From: Anaerolineae bacterium
GTDB lineage: Bacteria > Chloroflexota > Anaerolineae > Aggregatilineales > Phototrophicaceae
Direction of reading: 5' to 3'
Length of the DNA stretch: 6,801 nt
NCBI GenBank assembly: GCA_025454715.1
Contig: JALONY010000138.1
Location: 1 to 6,801, forward strand
Under the pieces are notes generated by a model. The model made no database searches. It worked only from the letters and a program-made list of their open reading frames with translations, and was not told the origin of the DNA. Made by a program: the position numbers and the translations under genes. This document shows, piece after piece, positions 6,042 to 6,801 of the stretch. The first letter of the stretch is position 1, and every line of letters starts with the position of its first letter.

Positions 6042-6801
6042 ATGAGCAGCAAACGTCAACGCAGGCCGTTCGTCTCGATTGGGATGCTGATGCGCCGCTT
6101 CAGCCGCGCCCTGACCCAGCGCTACCTCGGCGACGCGCCATTGCCCGAGCCAGAGCCAGAAATCAGCGACGAATTGCCCGAAGCCCCCGCCACCCCGACG
6201 AGGCCGGTCGCACGCCCGGTCGCCTCGTCCATCGACGAGGCCATCCGCGCCGCCGAACGCCCGACCCCGCGCCCCGCCGCACCGCGTCCGGTCGCGCCCA
6301 AGCCCGCCCCACCCAAGCCGGTCGCCCCGACGGTGCAACCCGCACCGCCCGCCCCAGCGCCGGTGCAACGCGCCCCAGAACCACCCGCGCCCGCCGCGCC
6401 GCAACCCGTCACCGCCTCGGGCGATAACTGGCCGGAAGGCGTGCCCCGCACGTGGAACGGGCAACCCATCCCAGTCAGCAACACCCCGACCCCGCCCGCG
6501 CTCAAGGCGTGGATTCAGCGTGAGCGTGAGCGCGAGATACGCCGCGACTCGCTCAAGGGCGACGACCCGACCCCGCCGGTGCAACGCCAATTCGACCTCG
6601 CGCTCGATAGCGGCGGCACGCCGCCCAGCGCCCCGCGTGAGCCGTCGCATCAGGCCGACCGCCCCAGCGGTGAGGACGATGACGACACGTCCACAGCGGT
6701 CGATTCAGCCACCTACGCCAGCGCCTTAGACACGGCCATCCAACGCGCCGAGAGCCTCGACCGCCCCGACGCCGACATGGACGAGGCACCCGCCCGCCAG
6801 A
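6042..6801 (+). CDS. Proline-rich, [VI]QR-motif protein of unknown function (3' end outside window)
   Basis: An open frame from the ATG at 6042 runs without a stop to the window end (253 codons so far). AGGGGAGGGG (6024-6033) lies 8 bases upstream, a strong ribosome site, and the gene starts 22 bases after the tube 2 stop. Residues 1-30 are basic and probably helical (MSSKRQRRPF, then RRFSRALTQRYLG). Residues 31-125 are a Pro/Ala/Val-rich tract with repeated RPVA/KPVA units. Residues 126-160 hold a more ordered piece ('DNWPEGVPRTWNGQPIPV', then 'ALKAWIQRERERE'). Residues 209-214 are acidic (SGEDDDD). [VI]QR occurs at 108-110, 158-160, 180-182 and 233-235. No signal peptide, membrane segment or enzyme motif is seen. 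From position it could be a baseplate/hub accessory, a tape-measure-like protein or a cargo-related protein. I do not recognise it. Confidence 0.8.
   Translation, partial: MSSKRQRRPFVSIGMLMRRFSRALTQRYLGDAPLPEPEPEISDELPEAPATPTRPVARPVASSIDEAIRAAERPTPRPAAPRPVAPKPAPPKPVAPTVQPAPPAPAPVQRAPEPPAPAAPQPVTASGDNWPEGVPRTWNGQPIPVSNTPTPPALKAWIQREREREIRRDSLKGDDPTPPVQRQFDLALDSGGTPPSAPREPSHQADRPSGEDDDDTSTAVDSATYASALDTAIQRAESLDRPDADMDEAPARQ
6331..6585 (+). repeat. Three copies of CGGTGCAAC inside the proline-rich gene
   Basis: The 9-mer CGGTGCAAC is found at 6331-6339, 6361-6369 and 6577-6585. The last two copies extend to a shared 13-mer (GCCGGTGCAACGC at 6359-6371 and 6575-6587). All three are in the same codon phase and encode (T/P)-V-Q, so they reflect the repeated protein motif and need not be a DNA site. 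The proline-rich tract around them is also internally repetitive. Confidence 0.6.

Noticed and set aside
5970..6650. Minus-strand open frame opposite the last gene
   Set aside because: Arg/Gly-rich antisense of a proline-rich gene. The plus-strand frame has a strong ribosome site and continues to the window end.
1..6801. CRISPR array, tRNA, rRNA or insertion sequence
   Set aside because: No regularly spaced repeats, cloverleaf, rRNA-like sequence or transposase motifs were seen. The only repeats are short and lie inside the proline-rich gene or form hairpins.

Overview
The window is one run of same-strand (+) genes encoding part of an extracellular contractile injection system (eCIS). These are phage-tail-like particles of the Photorhabdus virulence cassette (PVC), antifeeding prophage (Afp) and MAC type. 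The call rests on a canonical tail sheath, two gp19-type tail tube proteins, a DUF4255 (Pvc16-type) tail-terminator protein and a Pvc15-type AAA+ ATPase lying together. The DNA is GC-rich, with GC-rich third codon positions. The protein style resembles eCIS loci of free-living bacteria such as Chloroflexota, Actinobacteria or Cyanobacteria more than the Photorhabdus/Serratia type. A Chloroflexota host is plausible, but this is an inference from style and not a demonstrated placement.

Layout: 1-140 is a leader with a 9-bp inverted repeat and no convincing promoter. 141-2049 is the AAA+ ATPase, split into two reading frames. An amino-terminal part in one frame (meaningful to about 1150) joins a carboxy-terminal ATPase domain in another frame (from about 1153). 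The small lid of the first AAA-like domain appears to be missing at the junction. 2074-2763 is the DUF4255 protein, 2833-4413 the sheath and 4467-4925 the main tube protein. A perfect 15-bp GC-rich hairpin (4933-4984) follows the tube gene. 5038-5403 is a small tail-assembly-chaperone-like protein ending in a CPHC knuckle. 5430-5582 encodes a 50-residue helical protein whose stop overlaps the start of the second tube protein (5579-6019). From 6042 to the window end runs an open proline-rich protein that I do not recognise. It carries four [VI]QR motifs.

Working together (from knowledge of the families): the two tube proteins make the inner tube, probably one as the bulk subunit and one as the baseplate-proximal initiator. 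The sheath wraps the tube and contracts, and the DUF4255 protein caps the distal end. The AAA+ ATPase is an accessory linked to cargo loading or particle handling. The chaperone-like and mini-helical proteins lie between the two tube genes, and the proline-rich protein lies where baseplate, spike or accessory genes usually begin. The baseplate, spike, fibre and toxin genes are not in this window and probably lie downstream of 6801.

The system type is known. The less ordinary parts are the broken ATPase gene, the hairpin after the tube gene, the mini-protein coupled to tube 2, and the proline-rich [VI]QR protein.
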